Origin: Streptococcus oralis
GTDB taxonomy: Bacteria; Bacillota; Bacilli; Lactobacillales; Streptococcaceae
Assembly (NCBI RefSeq): GCF_019929345.1
Contig: NZ_JAHZPJ010000005.1
Span: 49,278 to 113,277 of the forward strand
Length of the DNA stretch: 64,000 nucleotides
Direction: 5' to 3'
Positions within the stretch are counted from its first letter, which is position 1, and each line of letters starts with the position of its first letter. Both the position numbers and the translations under genes were made by a program. Positions 38,564 through 46,248 of this stretch are shown one piece after another. Under the pieces are notes generated by a model. That model was not told the DNA's origin, made no database searches, and saw nothing but the letters and a program-made list of their open reading frames with translations.

Positions 38564-38843
38564 GGATCGAACTAAAACAGTTGAATCATAAGAAATATAG
38601 TGTAAATCACCAGTTAAGGTAAAATTCTCTTGGATTACAATTTTCTTACTTCTTTACAAAGTCGACACCGAAAATACGGATGTCTTTTATTTTTTATCTC
38701 CAAATTTCATCTGGCAGAACGCCGTATATCCTTGATAATCTTCCATTTGAGGAGATCATCACATAGCAACTATCGTAGCAGCTACACCTCACTTTGTTAA
38801 AGATACAGCACTCACTTTCTGGGATTTTACTGTTCCCTAACAC

Positions 38844-39515
38844 CTAGTTACACGTTTCGCTATCTGTTTCTTCCTTAAAACGTACTTTCCCTTGACTGTA
38901 TAGCTTCATAATCTTCACAAAACGAACCGGGTTGTTTTGGTTATAAAGCAATATCATTGTATACCAGATTATCCCTATCCCCCAGAACTCATAATTAGTC
39001 TCAATGGGCTGACCAAATGATTTAATACAACTATAAATAACATATATAGAATGAAAATTAAAAAGCACAAGAATCCATCGAACAATTCGGTAGACTGTGG
39101 CAGATGCCTTAGCTGGGTCAAAATGTTCATCCCTTACCATCAAATTATGTGACACTGCATAATAAAACACCTTCTCTGTTGTCGGAACAGCCTTGCGAAC
39201 ATTTTTATAAAATCCTCGCTCACAAATAGCAACCAAAAGCAAAAATTCAGCCAACCAAAATAGTAGGATATAGGTCAAACTGGTCCAGTTATAGACACCA
39301 ATGGACATAGCTGAAAAGAATCCAAAAACCCCTGGCCCACCTGCCATCAGAAAAATAACCATTTCAGGAATGTAAGCATTGGTCTTATAAGCACCTTCCG
39401 TATTGAGCAGAAAACTTTTGGGAGCTGCTAAAGCCTCCCCAGTCTGCTGGTCATAGTAGACCGCCTGACCATCGCACTCGCCAATAAACACTCGACGACG
39501 TCTAAGAAAAAACAT
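38844..39515 (-). CDS. Membrane protein of unknown function, paralogue of the broken gene upstream
   Basis: 223 residues. Cytosolic start MFFLRRRRVFIGECDGQAVY, then hydrophobic segments at about 48-72, 78-98, 130-155 and 165-190, with the tail LYNQNNPVRFVKIMKLYSQGK. The N-terminal RRRRVFIG...YYDQQTGEALAAPKS and the tail LYNQNNPVRFVKIM both have counterparts in the pseudogene at 39555-40301. No family recognised. Position at the edge of an immunity-gene island suggests, without proof, a membrane immunity role. Confidence 0.6.
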   Translation of the reverse strand: MFFLRRRRVFIGECDGQAVYYDQQTGEALAAPKSFLLNTEGAYKTNAYIPEMVIFLMAGGPGVFGFFSAMSIGVYNWTSLTYILLFWLAEFLLLVAICERGFYKNVRKAVPTTEKVFYYAVSHNLMVRDEHFDPAKASATVYRIVRWILVLFNFHSIYVIYSCIKSFGQPIETNYEFWGIGIIWYTMILLYNQNNPVRFVKIMKLYSQGKVRFKEETDSETCN

Positions 39516-39554
39516 ACTCTACCTCTTTCTATCTTACTCTTTCAAAAACGGCTC

Positions 39555-40301
39555 TTAGTCCTTCTGTACTTCCTTAATGACAAATTCTTCATCCGTCCCC
39601 ATACTTACTTCTAGATAGACATCTGGATTGTCGTCTGCTCGACAGATGAGGCTCAGTTCTCTAGCATAAAAGCGATCCAGCATATCAAATATTCTGGGTA
39701 AATTGTTTTGGTTATAAAGAACAAATGTCAAGCCTAGTAAAAGTCCTGTTAGGACAATCTTGACAATCTCTCCTCCAATGGGAGTGCCCAACCTCTCTTG
39801 GTAATTCCAAATAAAATTATAGGCGTAGAAAAATCCAACCAAGGGAACCAGAGAAAGCAATGCTCTTATCCAGCGAGTAGCATTGCGACTATCTTTTTCA
39901 CTCATCTCCGCCTCAGCTTCCTTTGTTTCCTCTGACTTTTCCATAAGCGCCAGACAGATAGTTTGAGTAGTCACCTGAGCGCTGTTGACATTTCGATACA
40001 AGGCGCGTTCAACAAGGATAGTGATGAAAGCAAACTGCCCTAGCCAAATGAGAAGAACACTTCAGAAGGTAGACATGGTATAGGTGCTATGTAAAAACAA
40101 GCGAAAGAAGGAAATCAACCCACTACCACTTGATAACAAAAGGACTACCAATAGGGGTATATGGCGATTCATCCGGCTAGACTTTTCTGTATCCAAGAGC
40201 TTGCTCTTTGGTGCCTCCAAAAGTTCGTGGGTTTTGCGATCATAATAAATCGCTTTATCATAGTATTGGTTAAAAAATATCCGACGTCTTCCTAAAAACA
40301 T
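39555..40301 (-). pseudogene. Membrane protein gene broken by an in-frame TGA
   Basis: Codons from the ATG at 40301 to the TAG at 39555 are in one frame, interrupted only by TGA at 40062-40064. The first part is 79 residues (MFLGRRRIFFNQYYDKAIYY... ending YTMSTF). After the stop the frame goes on SVLLIWLGQFAFITILVERA and through to EVQKD, aligning with the intact paralogue at 38844-39515 (SLTYILLFWLAEFLLLVAI). Without the stop it would be ~248 residues with about four membrane helices. Nonsense mutation, not a frameshift. Confidence 0.8.
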
Positions 40302-40484
40302 CTCTTTCTCTTTCTAGTTTCTTTCAGGAAAAGGCGCACATTTCTGATTTCCCCCTTTTGACTTGCATGAAATCAGTCTCTCATCCCATAGATAAACTGT
40401 CCTACTAGGATACCATAAACCCTATCTCCCACTCCTTACCAAACTGTAAGAAAACTAACTCAAGGCGGTCTTTTATCCATGAAA

Positions 40485-40970
40485 CTAGTTCTCGTTATGT
40501 TCCTTCTGAAAGGCTTCCATGGCCTTGAACTGTTCTAGTTCTTTTTCGTTAGCTGGTTGCTTGCCGAGATATTTGTATTCAAATAAGTCCATTCGAGCAC
40601 TTGGACCATAACCGCTTTCTAACCATGGAGTGTAATCATAGTCGACCGAAAGCTTGTTATTTTCATCCAAATGGATGATACAAATATACCAATCTGCCAA
40701 GTCATTTTCAATAAACACTCTTTTCAGATCTTCTGATTTTTTAAATAAAACCTTATTTTCATTTAAAACTTCCATCATAGATTGACCAAAATCCTCTGGC
40801 ATTTCAAGATGGTAATGATATTGATTTTTATATTTGAAAAAGAAATAAGCCCCTCCACTGTAGGTCTTGTCCATCTCGATTACAATATACAAATCATCCC
40901 ACTCAACTGGAATCATATCGTTGGCTTGATGCACGATTTCGATAATTTTCTCATTAATTTGTTGTTCCAT
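40485..40970 (-). CDS. YezG/EsaG-family (DUF600) immunity protein, copy a
   Basis: 161 residues from the ATG at 40970, which has GGAGGATAAT; the longer frame to 41006 lacks a start signal. MEQQINEKIIEIVHQANDMI, WDDLYIVIEMDKTYSGG and the C-terminal EKELEQFKAMEAFQKEHN match the YezG/EsaG family, cytoplasmic antitoxins of type VII-secreted LXG/EsaD nucleases. It is the last of five copies in the island. No toxin partner is adjacent. Function inferred from the family. Confidence 0.8.
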   Translation of the reverse strand: MEQQINEKIIEIVHQANDMIPVEWDDLYIVIEMDKTYSGGAYFFFKYKNQYHYHLEMPEDFGQSMMEVLNENKVLFKKSEDLKRVFIENDLADWYICIIHLDENNKLSVDYDYTPWLESGYGPSARMDLFEYKYLGKQPANEKELEQFKAMEAFQKEHNEN

Positions 40971-41040
40971 ATTATCCTCCGGTTCGCGATAACAGCAAGG
41001 CTCCAAAAATCACATTCTTCAAAATGTGATCAAGCTTATA

Positions 41041-41526
41041 CTACTTTTGATTATATTCCTGCTGAAAGGCTTCCATAGCCTTGAACTGCTCAAGTTCTTT
41101 TTCGTTAGCTGGTTGCTTGCCGAGATATTTGTATTCAAAGAAATCTACTCGAGAACTTGGTCCAAATTCACTTTCATTCCATGGCGCATAGTCAAAGTCC
41201 AAAGAGGCCTTATTATTTTCATCCACCTTAATTGTAAAAGCAGACCACTCCGCCAGACCCTGCTCAATGAATATCTTCTTCATATCTTCACCTAAAGCAA
41301 AAAGATTTACGTAGTCTATTCTGAATTCTGTCTTAGGAATACCAAATAAAGACGGAATATCCATGTAATAATGATATTCCCCATTATATTTAAAGAAAAA
41401 TATCACGCCACCACTAAGCGTCTTATCCACTTCAAAATTAATATAAAGATCATTCCACTCAACTGGGATCATATCATTTACTTTATATACAATCTCTGTC
41501 ATTTTCTCATTAATCTGTTTTTCCAT
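41041..41526 (-). CDS. YezG/EsaG-family (DUF600) immunity protein, copy b
   Basis: 161 residues: MEKQINEKMTEIVYKVNDMI, WNDLYINFEVDKTLSGGVIF, WSAFTIKVDENNKASLDFDY. Differs in the middle from copies a/c/e (WYICIIHLDE there), but is near-identical to copy d at 45709. Ribosome-binding site CCGGAGGATAAA. Co-directional with the 219-residue gene 54 bases upstream. By eye, copies b+d and a+c+e form two sequence classes, suggesting two toxin specificities. Confidence 0.8.
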   Translation of the reverse strand: MEKQINEKMTEIVYKVNDMIPVEWNDLYINFEVDKTLSGGVIFFFKYNGEYHYYMDIPSLFGIPKTEFRIDYVNLFALGEDMKKIFIEQGLAEWSAFTIKVDENNKASLDFDYAPWNESEFGPSSRVDFFEYKYLGKQPANEKELEQFKAMEAFQQEYNQK

Positions 41527-41580
41527 TTTATCCTCCGGTTTAGTTTATACATTTAAGGACAAGCATGAGGCCTAGACTTC

Positions 41581-42240
41581 CTAATCTGCTTTGAGTTTTT
41601 CTTTACAATAATCCACAATGTATTCATTGATCCATTTACTCTTATTATTAAATCCTCCGAATTTATGCTTTGCGATCAAATCTTCTGCCATTTGGAGTGC
41701 CTCTGCATACTGCTCCCGGTGGATCATTAATAGCATTCCTATTAAATCATAACCTACAAGACTAGGTCCGTTCTTGACCGTATAGGCATAGAAGTCTTCA
41801 AAAGTTGAGAAGCTATTTATAAGTTTTACAACTTCTTCATGCACTTCTGAGAGCACCTCAAAAACCTTGGATTCGACTTTTTCTAAATCAAGACCCTCCA
41901 TTGTCCAGTCTTCTTTGACCATCCTATATGGTAATGATAAACTATCAACTGTAAAAGCTCCAACTGCTCGAAGACTCATGGGCTCCTGCGAATTACTCGC
42001 CATATCAAAAACTTCCCAAAAGATATCATCAAAAATATATGGTTTGATATAAGGGTCAATTGTCAAACGAAACTCATTATCTGGAAAATCAATATCAATC
42101 ATATACGAAACCAAATAGTCTCCAACTTTGTTGAAATAGGCCCAATCTCGAGACTTTAATTGTAATTTTTTTGCTGCATTGCGCTGAACTTTTTTCAATT
42201 CTTTATTTAGTTGTTTATCTATTTTTGAAAATTTAACCAT
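41581..42240 (-). CDS. Unrecognised 219-residue protein, putative immunity (copy 1)
   Basis: Soluble, charged protein: KIDKQLNKELKKVQRNAAKK, then WAYFNKVGDYLVSYMIDIDF, YIKPYIFDDIFWEVFDMASN, and a helical C-terminal half ending SKWINEYIVDYCKEKLKAD. No signal peptide, membrane helix or catalytic motif. Layout is reminiscent of DUF4304-type proteins but I cannot assign it. Sandwiched between YezG copies b and c; a ~80% identical copy sits in the same sandwich at 46249-46908. Repeated pairing with antitoxins is the only functional hint. Confidence 0.65.
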   Translation of the reverse strand: MVKFSKIDKQLNKELKKVQRNAAKKLQLKSRDWAYFNKVGDYLVSYMIDIDFPDNEFRLTIDPYIKPYIFDDIFWEVFDMASNSQEPMSLRAVGAFTVDSLSLPYRMVKEDWTMEGLDLEKVESKVFEVLSEVHEEVVKLINSFSTFEDFYAYTVKNGPSLVGYDLIGMLLMIHREQYAEALQMAEDLIAKHKFGGFNNKSKWINEYIVDYCKEKLKAD

Positions 42241-42285
42241 TGAATTTCCTCACTAATCTGGTCTTATTCCTCTTATCCAAGCAAA

Positions 42286-42771
42286 CTATTTTCCATTATG
42301 TTCCTGCTGGAAGGCTTCCATGGCCTTAAACTGTTCTAGTTCTTTCTCGTTTCTTGGCTCAAAACCAAGAAACTTATATCTGAAAAAGTTCATACGAGCA
42401 GTTGGTCCAAAATTACTTTTCAGCCATGGCGCATAGTCATAGGCTACTGATAGCTTATTATTTTCATCCAAATGAATAATACAAATATACCAATCTGCCA
42501 AGTCATTTTCAATAAACACTCTTTTCAGATCTTCTGATTTATCAAATAATATATCACTTTGATTAAATACTTCATCCTGTGATAACCCAAAATCTCTGGG
42601 AAGGTATAAATTATAATGATATTCACCTTCATACTTAAAATAAAAATATGCACTTCCACTATAGGTCTTGTCCATCTCGATTACAATATACAAATCATCC
42701 CACTCAACTGGGATCATATCGTTGGCTTGATGCACGATTTCGATAATTTTTTCATTAATTTGTTTTTCCAT
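42286..42771 (-). CDS. YezG/EsaG-family (DUF600) immunity protein, copy c
   Basis: 161 residues: MEKQINEKIIEIVHQANDMI, WDDLYIVIEMDKTYSGSAYF, ADWYICIIHLDENNKLSVAY. The C-terminal part differs from the other copies (FFRYKFLGFEPRNEKELEQF against YKYLGKQPANEKELEQF). Preceded by GGAGGATAAT and, about 47 bases further up, by the recurrent extended -10 element at 42818-42823. Starts the sub-operon c - 219aa - b - a. Confidence 0.8.
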   Translation of the reverse strand: MEKQINEKIIEIVHQANDMIPVEWDDLYIVIEMDKTYSGSAYFYFKYEGEYHYNLYLPRDFGLSQDEVFNQSDILFDKSEDLKRVFIENDLADWYICIIHLDENNKLSVAYDYAPWLKSNFGPTARMNFFRYKFLGFEPRNEKELEQFKAMEAFQQEHNGK

Positions 42772-42817
42772 ATTATCCTCCGGTTTGGTTTTCTCACATT
42801 GTTTTCAATATAAACCT

Positions 42818-42882
42818 AGTATACCATAAACCATATGTACAGGCTTTTATCAAACCACAAGAAAACCACCTCAAGGGTGGTT
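42818..42882 (-). promoter_or_regulatory. Recurrent promoter-like element and hairpin upstream of copy c
   Basis: Minus-strand TATGGTATACT (-10 at 42818-42823). Just upstream, hairpin AACCACC / GGTGGTT (42864-42870 / 42876-42882), loop of 5, with a short T-rich tail on minus: terminator of the preceding unit. Confidence 0.5.
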
Positions 42883-43061
42883 AGAGCAAAAAATTTTTTT
42901 AAACCTTGAATCGTTCATAGTATATACCACGTATCTCACTGAGAGCTACTCTATCAAATTTCGTGCCTCATTTCCCATCAGATATGTAGCGGATTCCATC
43001 AATTACAGAATTCGCACGTTAAACGGGAGCAAGGTCGAACTTACAACGGATATTGATAAGT
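42883..43061. other. Intergenic stretch without a gene
   Basis: Between the hairpin and the SUFU gene's terminator I see no ORF or repeat; the text looks decayed. Confidence 0.4.
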
Positions 43062-43064
43062 TTT

Positions 43065-43089
43065 AAAAAATGCAGGTCTCTACTCCTGC
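43065..43089 (-). terminator. Terminator after the SUFU gene
   Basis: Stem GCAGG / CCTGC (43072-43076 / 43085-43089), then a run of six T on minus. Confidence 0.6.
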
Positions 43090-43113
43090 TCCTGAAAAAA
43101 GATAAAAAATTTA

Positions 43114-43686
43114 TTACACTACAGAAGGCCTCATAAAATCATAAACATCTATCTGATGCTCTTCAAACAATGCTTCTAACTTCTGCGCTCCTACTTCAGC
43201 TCCATGCTTTTCTATAAATTGGAGCTCAGCTTCTGTAATAGGGATAGCTTGTAGCCACGTAACATACTCTTCATCAAAATCAAAAGACTCCAGTTCCCAC
43301 AAGAAAGGCTGAGTGAAAAAAATATGATTTACTTTCGCATTAGGATAGTAATTTCTAATTATATTTGGATAGACTGCACCTGGAGAGATGCTGTACTCTC
43401 CCCTCACAATATTAAAGCCACAGTCTGCTATAATATTTGGAAAATATTCCAGCTCTGCATCAGCTGCCCCAATAATTTCAACTCTTAAAGGCTTATCATT
43501 TATTCGACGATAAATGGTATATTCTGATAAACCGATTGTTGCTGCAGTTGTTAAATAATCGTCCGGACGATTCTCTCCAATAAATAAATCTAATTTGTTA
43601 TCGTGATTTCTAAATGTATAGGCTTGAGGAACTCCCCCTACAGCTCTGGCTATTTCCTGTGCAATTTTAATTTTATCGTATTTCAT
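43114..43686 (-). CDS. Suppressor-of-fused (SUFU) domain immunity-type protein
   Basis: 190 residues. TAATIGLSEYTIYRR, LRVEIIGAAD, FFTQPFLWELESFDFDEEYVTWLQAIPITEAELQFIEKHG, and LEALFEEHQIDVYDFMRPSVV follow the SUFU-family pattern (the longest of these is described in parts at about residues 118-160). Bacterial SUFU proteins commonly occur as immunity proteins in polymorphic toxin loci. Soluble; no partner toxin nearby. Has its own upstream promoter-like repeat (43832) and downstream terminator. Confidence 0.78.
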   Translation of the reverse strand: MKYDKIKIAQEIARAVGGVPQAYTFRNHDNKLDLFIGENRPDDYLTTAATIGLSEYTIYRRINDKPLRVEIIGAADAELEYFPNIIADCGFNIVRGEYSISPGAVYPNIIRNYYPNAKVNHIFFTQPFLWELESFDFDEEYVTWLQAIPITEAELQFIEKHGAEVGAQKLEALFEEHQIDVYDFMRPSVV

Positions 43687-43799
43687 TTGATTCTCCTCTT
43701 AAAGTTTGGTCCAGCACGAGCTATGTTATCTTTCAGATTCACTACACTCTTCTAGAAATTCTCACAAAAGGCGTTATAGCTTGGTGATACCTCTGCCAG

Positions 43800-43851
43800 A
43801 TTATCACCAAATTTACTAGCTCTACAATACTAGTATACCATAAACCCTATG
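43800..43851 (-). promoter_or_regulatory. Recurrent intergenic repeat with extended -10 (upstream of SUFU gene)
   Basis: TTATCACCAAATTTACTAGC followed by CTCTACAATACTAGTATACC and ATAAACCCTATGG. Read on minus it has TTTATGGTATACT (-10 at 43832-43837). Near-identical block at 44795-44846; partial block at 45612-45650. Confidence 0.5.
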
Positions 43852-43876
43852 GACTAGCGTTTGAAAAACAATAAAA

Positions 43877-43895
43877 GACCACCATAAAGGTGGTC
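43877..43895 (-). terminator. Terminator after the helical-repeat gene
   Basis: GACCACC / GGTGGTC (43877-43883 / 43889-43895), loop ATAAA, followed on minus by TTTTATT; on plus by CTTTA, so possibly bidirectional. Confidence 0.7.
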
Positions 43896-43919
43896 CTTTA
43901 TTATCAATAGTCCATTTTA

Positions 43920-44735
43920 TTATTTTGCAAGTCCTTCAACTGGATGGCCGTAAAAATATTTCATACCTTCCGTCCAGTCTTTGTCTGATAAGTCATCAAT
44001 ATAACCAACCATCAAATCAATTTCATTTTTTGAAATAAGAGTATTGGTGTCCACCGGGACTTGCTTGCCTGTATAAATAGACAGAATGGAAGCCTGAAGA
44101 TAAAGATGGTATTTCTGTTCCTTTTGAGCAGCAATATATAAGTCTGTCATAATTTCCTGAGCAAATAAACCAGGAAAAACCTGAAGAGTTTTGTAATAAT
44201 AGCAATCTAAGTTCTTGTTCTTTATTACATCAAAATATAAACTTCCAACTTCTTCTACTCTTGCATTTTCCTCTATAATTGAACGATAGTTGAGAAAGCT
44301 ATCCAATGCATCTTGAATAGCGTACTCCACTTCGGTTTCTGTATCTTCCCACTCCTCCCACAGAGTAAGAAGATAAGGAACGACTTCATAAGACATTGTT
44401 TCCACAGCGCCAGCAACAAAAGTAAATACCGCAAATTCTGAAGCGGAACTTAAAAAATGAAAATTTTCAACCTTTTTTAAATCATCATGTGTACAAACTG
44501 AACAAAACAATCGAATACAAAGATTGAGCACGGCTTCATCTTTTGTCTGGTTCATCAAGTCAATCAGCAAATTTTTTACAGTAAAATCCCCTTTTTTAAA
44601 GATTTCAGCAATCAGTAAAATACAATCTCTCTCATCACTCACTGAAAGTAAGTTATTTTTTAAGTCTTCAAGCGTTACTGAACTAACTTGACCGAACGAC
44701 ATTCCTGACATTAACAGTTTGTTTCCCATCCCCAT
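43920..44735 (-). CDS. All-helical immunity-type protein (Imm47-like)
   Basis: 271 residues, soluble, with short helical repeats (DLKNNLLSVSDERDCILLIA; NLLIDLMNQTKDEAVLNLCI; VVPYLLTLWEEWEDTETEVE) that suggest a HEAT-like solenoid. The start GNKLLMSGMSFG and the DLMNQTKDEAVLNLCIRLF block resemble the Imm47 family of polymorphic-toxin immunity proteins as I remember it; moderate certainty only. Flanked by its own promoter-like repeat and terminator as a one-gene unit. Confidence 0.6.
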   Translation of the reverse strand: MGMGNKLLMSGMSFGQVSSVTLEDLKNNLLSVSDERDCILLIAEIFKKGDFTVKNLLIDLMNQTKDEAVLNLCIRLFCSVCTHDDLKKVENFHFLSSASEFAVFTFVAGAVETMSYEVVPYLLTLWEEWEDTETEVEYAIQDALDSFLNYRSIIEENARVEEVGSLYFDVIKNKNLDCYYYKTLQVFPGLFAQEIMTDLYIAAQKEQKYHLYLQASILSIYTGKQVPVDTNTLISKNEIDLMVGYIDDLSDKDWTEGMKYFYGHPVEGLAK

Positions 44736-44794
44736 TCTCCTTTTATTTCAATACTTTTTTGGAAATTCGTTACTTGCTTTCTGACCGATGCTAA

Positions 44795-44846
44795 GTTATC
44801 ACCAAATTTACTGGCTCTACAATCCCAGTATACCACAAACCCTATG
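44795..44846 (-). promoter_or_regulatory. Recurrent intergenic repeat with extended -10 (upstream of the helical-repeat gene)
   Basis: Second copy of the ~52-base block of 43800-43851; -10 at 44827-44832 on minus, ~90 bases before the ATG at 44735. Confidence 0.5.
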
Positions 44847-44862
44847 GTTCATTTATCCATTC

Positions 44863-44900
44863 AAACTATTTTCCATTATGTTCCTTCTGGAAGGCTTCCA
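44863..44900 (-). pseudogene. 3' fragment of a YezG-family gene
   Basis: On minus encodes VEAFQKEHNGK-stop, the last residues of YezG copy c (MEAFQQEHNGK). About 38 bases match 42286-42318, then homology ends. A deletion remnant showing that another YezG gene once lay here. Confidence 0.7.
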
Positions 44901-44943
44901 CATCTACTGTTGGAAAATTATTTATCATATTTTACCTATCTTT

Positions 44944-45396
44944 TTAAGAGGCATATTCAATAGCATCTGAAAGAAAACTTTCAAGCAAATCATCTAAAGA
45001 ATTAAATTTCTCTACTACATCCGCAGATGGCATATCTAATTCTAAATATTCACAGTTACTAGGATTATATACAAAACAACTAATATTGTTCTCTCCAATA
45101 AAAACAAACTGTTTATTTTCTTCGACTTCATGCCAAATTTTATTATACTCAAAGAAATCATAAACTTCAGAAGAACAACTATCATCTGCTTTTAAACCAT
45201 AAAGAACACACCCATTAAAATCAAGACCATTTACTTTCGTTAAAAATCGTGAATATTCTTGCGCAATGAATGTCTTAACTTCGTTTGTTTCATTTTGGCT
45301 AAGAGATTTAATTTTCTCTAAATCAATTGGAGAATTTAGCTTCTCCCCATAACCAGATTCAATTTTTTCTATTTTTTCTAAAAGTTCAAACCACAT
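44944..45396 (-). CDS. SMI1/KNR4 (SUKH) family immunity-type protein, YrhA-like
   Basis: 150 residues: MWFELLEKIEKIESGYGEK, FIAQEYSRFLTKVNGLDFNG, VYDFFEYNKIWHEVEENKQF, FIGENNISCFVYNPSNCEY. The sequence NGLDFNG then hydrophobic turns is the SUKH hallmark. SUKH proteins are frequent immunity proteins against nuclease and deaminase toxins. Single gene, no adjacent toxin. Confidence 0.72.
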   Translation of the reverse strand: MWFELLEKIEKIESGYGEKLNSPIDLEKIKSLSQNETNEVKTFIAQEYSRFLTKVNGLDFNGCVLYGLKADDSCSSEVYDFFEYNKIWHEVEENKQFVFIGENNISCFVYNPSNCEYLELDMPSADVVEKFNSLDDLLESFLSDAIEYAS

Positions 45397-45529
45397 TTAT
45401 TTACCTCGCTAATTATATATGTCCTTTCCTACAATTGCCACAAAACTTCCTTACTATCCTTTATTTTCATTGTTCTACAAATGCTCTTTTGATAACTGGC
45501 AATAACTTTATGGTAAGATTTATTATCTT

Positions 45530-45590
45530 TAAAAATATGATTTCCATCACTTTCTCATTAATCTGTCTTTCCAAGCCATCCTCCAATTTA
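45530..45590 (-). pseudogene. 5' fragment of a YezG-family gene
   Basis: On minus TTGGAGGATGG then CTTGGAAAGACAGATTAATG copies the ribosome-binding site and first codons of the YezG genes (GGAAAAACAGATTAATGAGA). The ATG has decayed and homology ends after about 12 codons (QINEKVMEI). Together with 44863-44900 it may mark both ends of one lost copy, with the SUKH gene now between them. Confidence 0.6.
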
Positions 45591-45630
45591 GGTTCAAATG
45601 GATCTTCTGTCTTAGCAACTCTACAATCCC

Positions 45631-45636
45631 AGTATA
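45631..45636 (-). promoter_or_regulatory. Recurrent -10-like element, partial repeat copy
   Basis: GTGGTATACT on minus within the third copy of the intergenic block (45612-45650). Confidence 0.4.
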
Positions 45637-45675
45637 CCACAACCCCTATAGTTCAGCGTTTGGAAAATCATAAAA

Positions 45676-45698
45676 GACCACCATTGAGGCGGTCTTTT
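45676..45698 (-). terminator. Terminator after YezG copy d
   Basis: On minus GACCGCC / GGTGGTC with one G-U pair (45676-45682 / 45688-45694), loop of 5, then TTTTATG. Confidence 0.65.
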
Positions 45699-45708
45699 AT
45701 CCATGAAA

Positions 45709-46194
45709 CTAGTTCTCGTTATATTCCTTCTGAAAGGCTTCCATGGCCTTGAATAGCTCAAGTTCTTTTTCATTAGCCGGTTGCTTGCCGAGGTACTTGT
45801 ATTCAAAAAATTCTATTCTATCCGTTGGTCCAAATTCACTTTCATTCCATGGCGCATAGTCAAAGTCCAGAGAGGTTTTATTCTGTTTATCCACTTTGAT
45901 TGTAAAGGCAGACCACTCAGCCAGACCCTGCTCGATAAAAATCTTCTTCATCTCACCACCTAAATCAAACAATTCCATAAAGTCATTATCAAATTCGTCT
46001 TCAGAAATGTTAAATAAAGATGGAATATCCATGTAATAATGATATTCCCCATTATATTTAAAGAAAAATATCACGCCACCACTAAGCGTCTTATCCACTT
46101 CAAAATTAATATAAAGATCATCCCACTCAACTGGAATCATATCATTCACTTTATATACAATCTCTGTCATCTTCTCATTAATCTGTTTTTCCAT
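45709..46194 (-). CDS. YezG/EsaG-family (DUF600) immunity protein, copy d
   Basis: 161 residues, class b: MEKQINEKMTEIVYKVNDMI, WDDLYINFEVDKTLSGGVIF, WSAFTIKVDKQNKTSLDFDY, FGPTDRIEFFEYKYLGKQ. It differs from copy b mainly at about residues 70-90. Third gene of the unit e - 219aa - d, which mirrors c - 219aa - b. Its 3' flank (45690-45747) is nearly identical to that of copy a (40467-40524). Confidence 0.8.
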   Translation of the reverse strand: MEKQINEKMTEIVYKVNDMIPVEWDDLYINFEVDKTLSGGVIFFFKYNGEYHYYMDIPSLFNISEDEFDNDFMELFDLGGEMKKIFIEQGLAEWSAFTIKVDKQNKTSLDFDYAPWNESEFGPTDRIEFFEYKYLGKQPANEKELELFKAMEAFQKEYNEN

Positions 46195-46248
46195 ATGTTC
46201 CTCCGGTTTGGTTTATACATTTCAGGACAAGCATGGGATCTAGACTTC

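Noticed and set aside
44788-44970. 60-codon plus-strand ORF in the immunity island
   Set aside because: Spans the promoter-like repeat and a YezG relic read backwards; hydrophobic only because of AT richness, with no ribosome-binding site.
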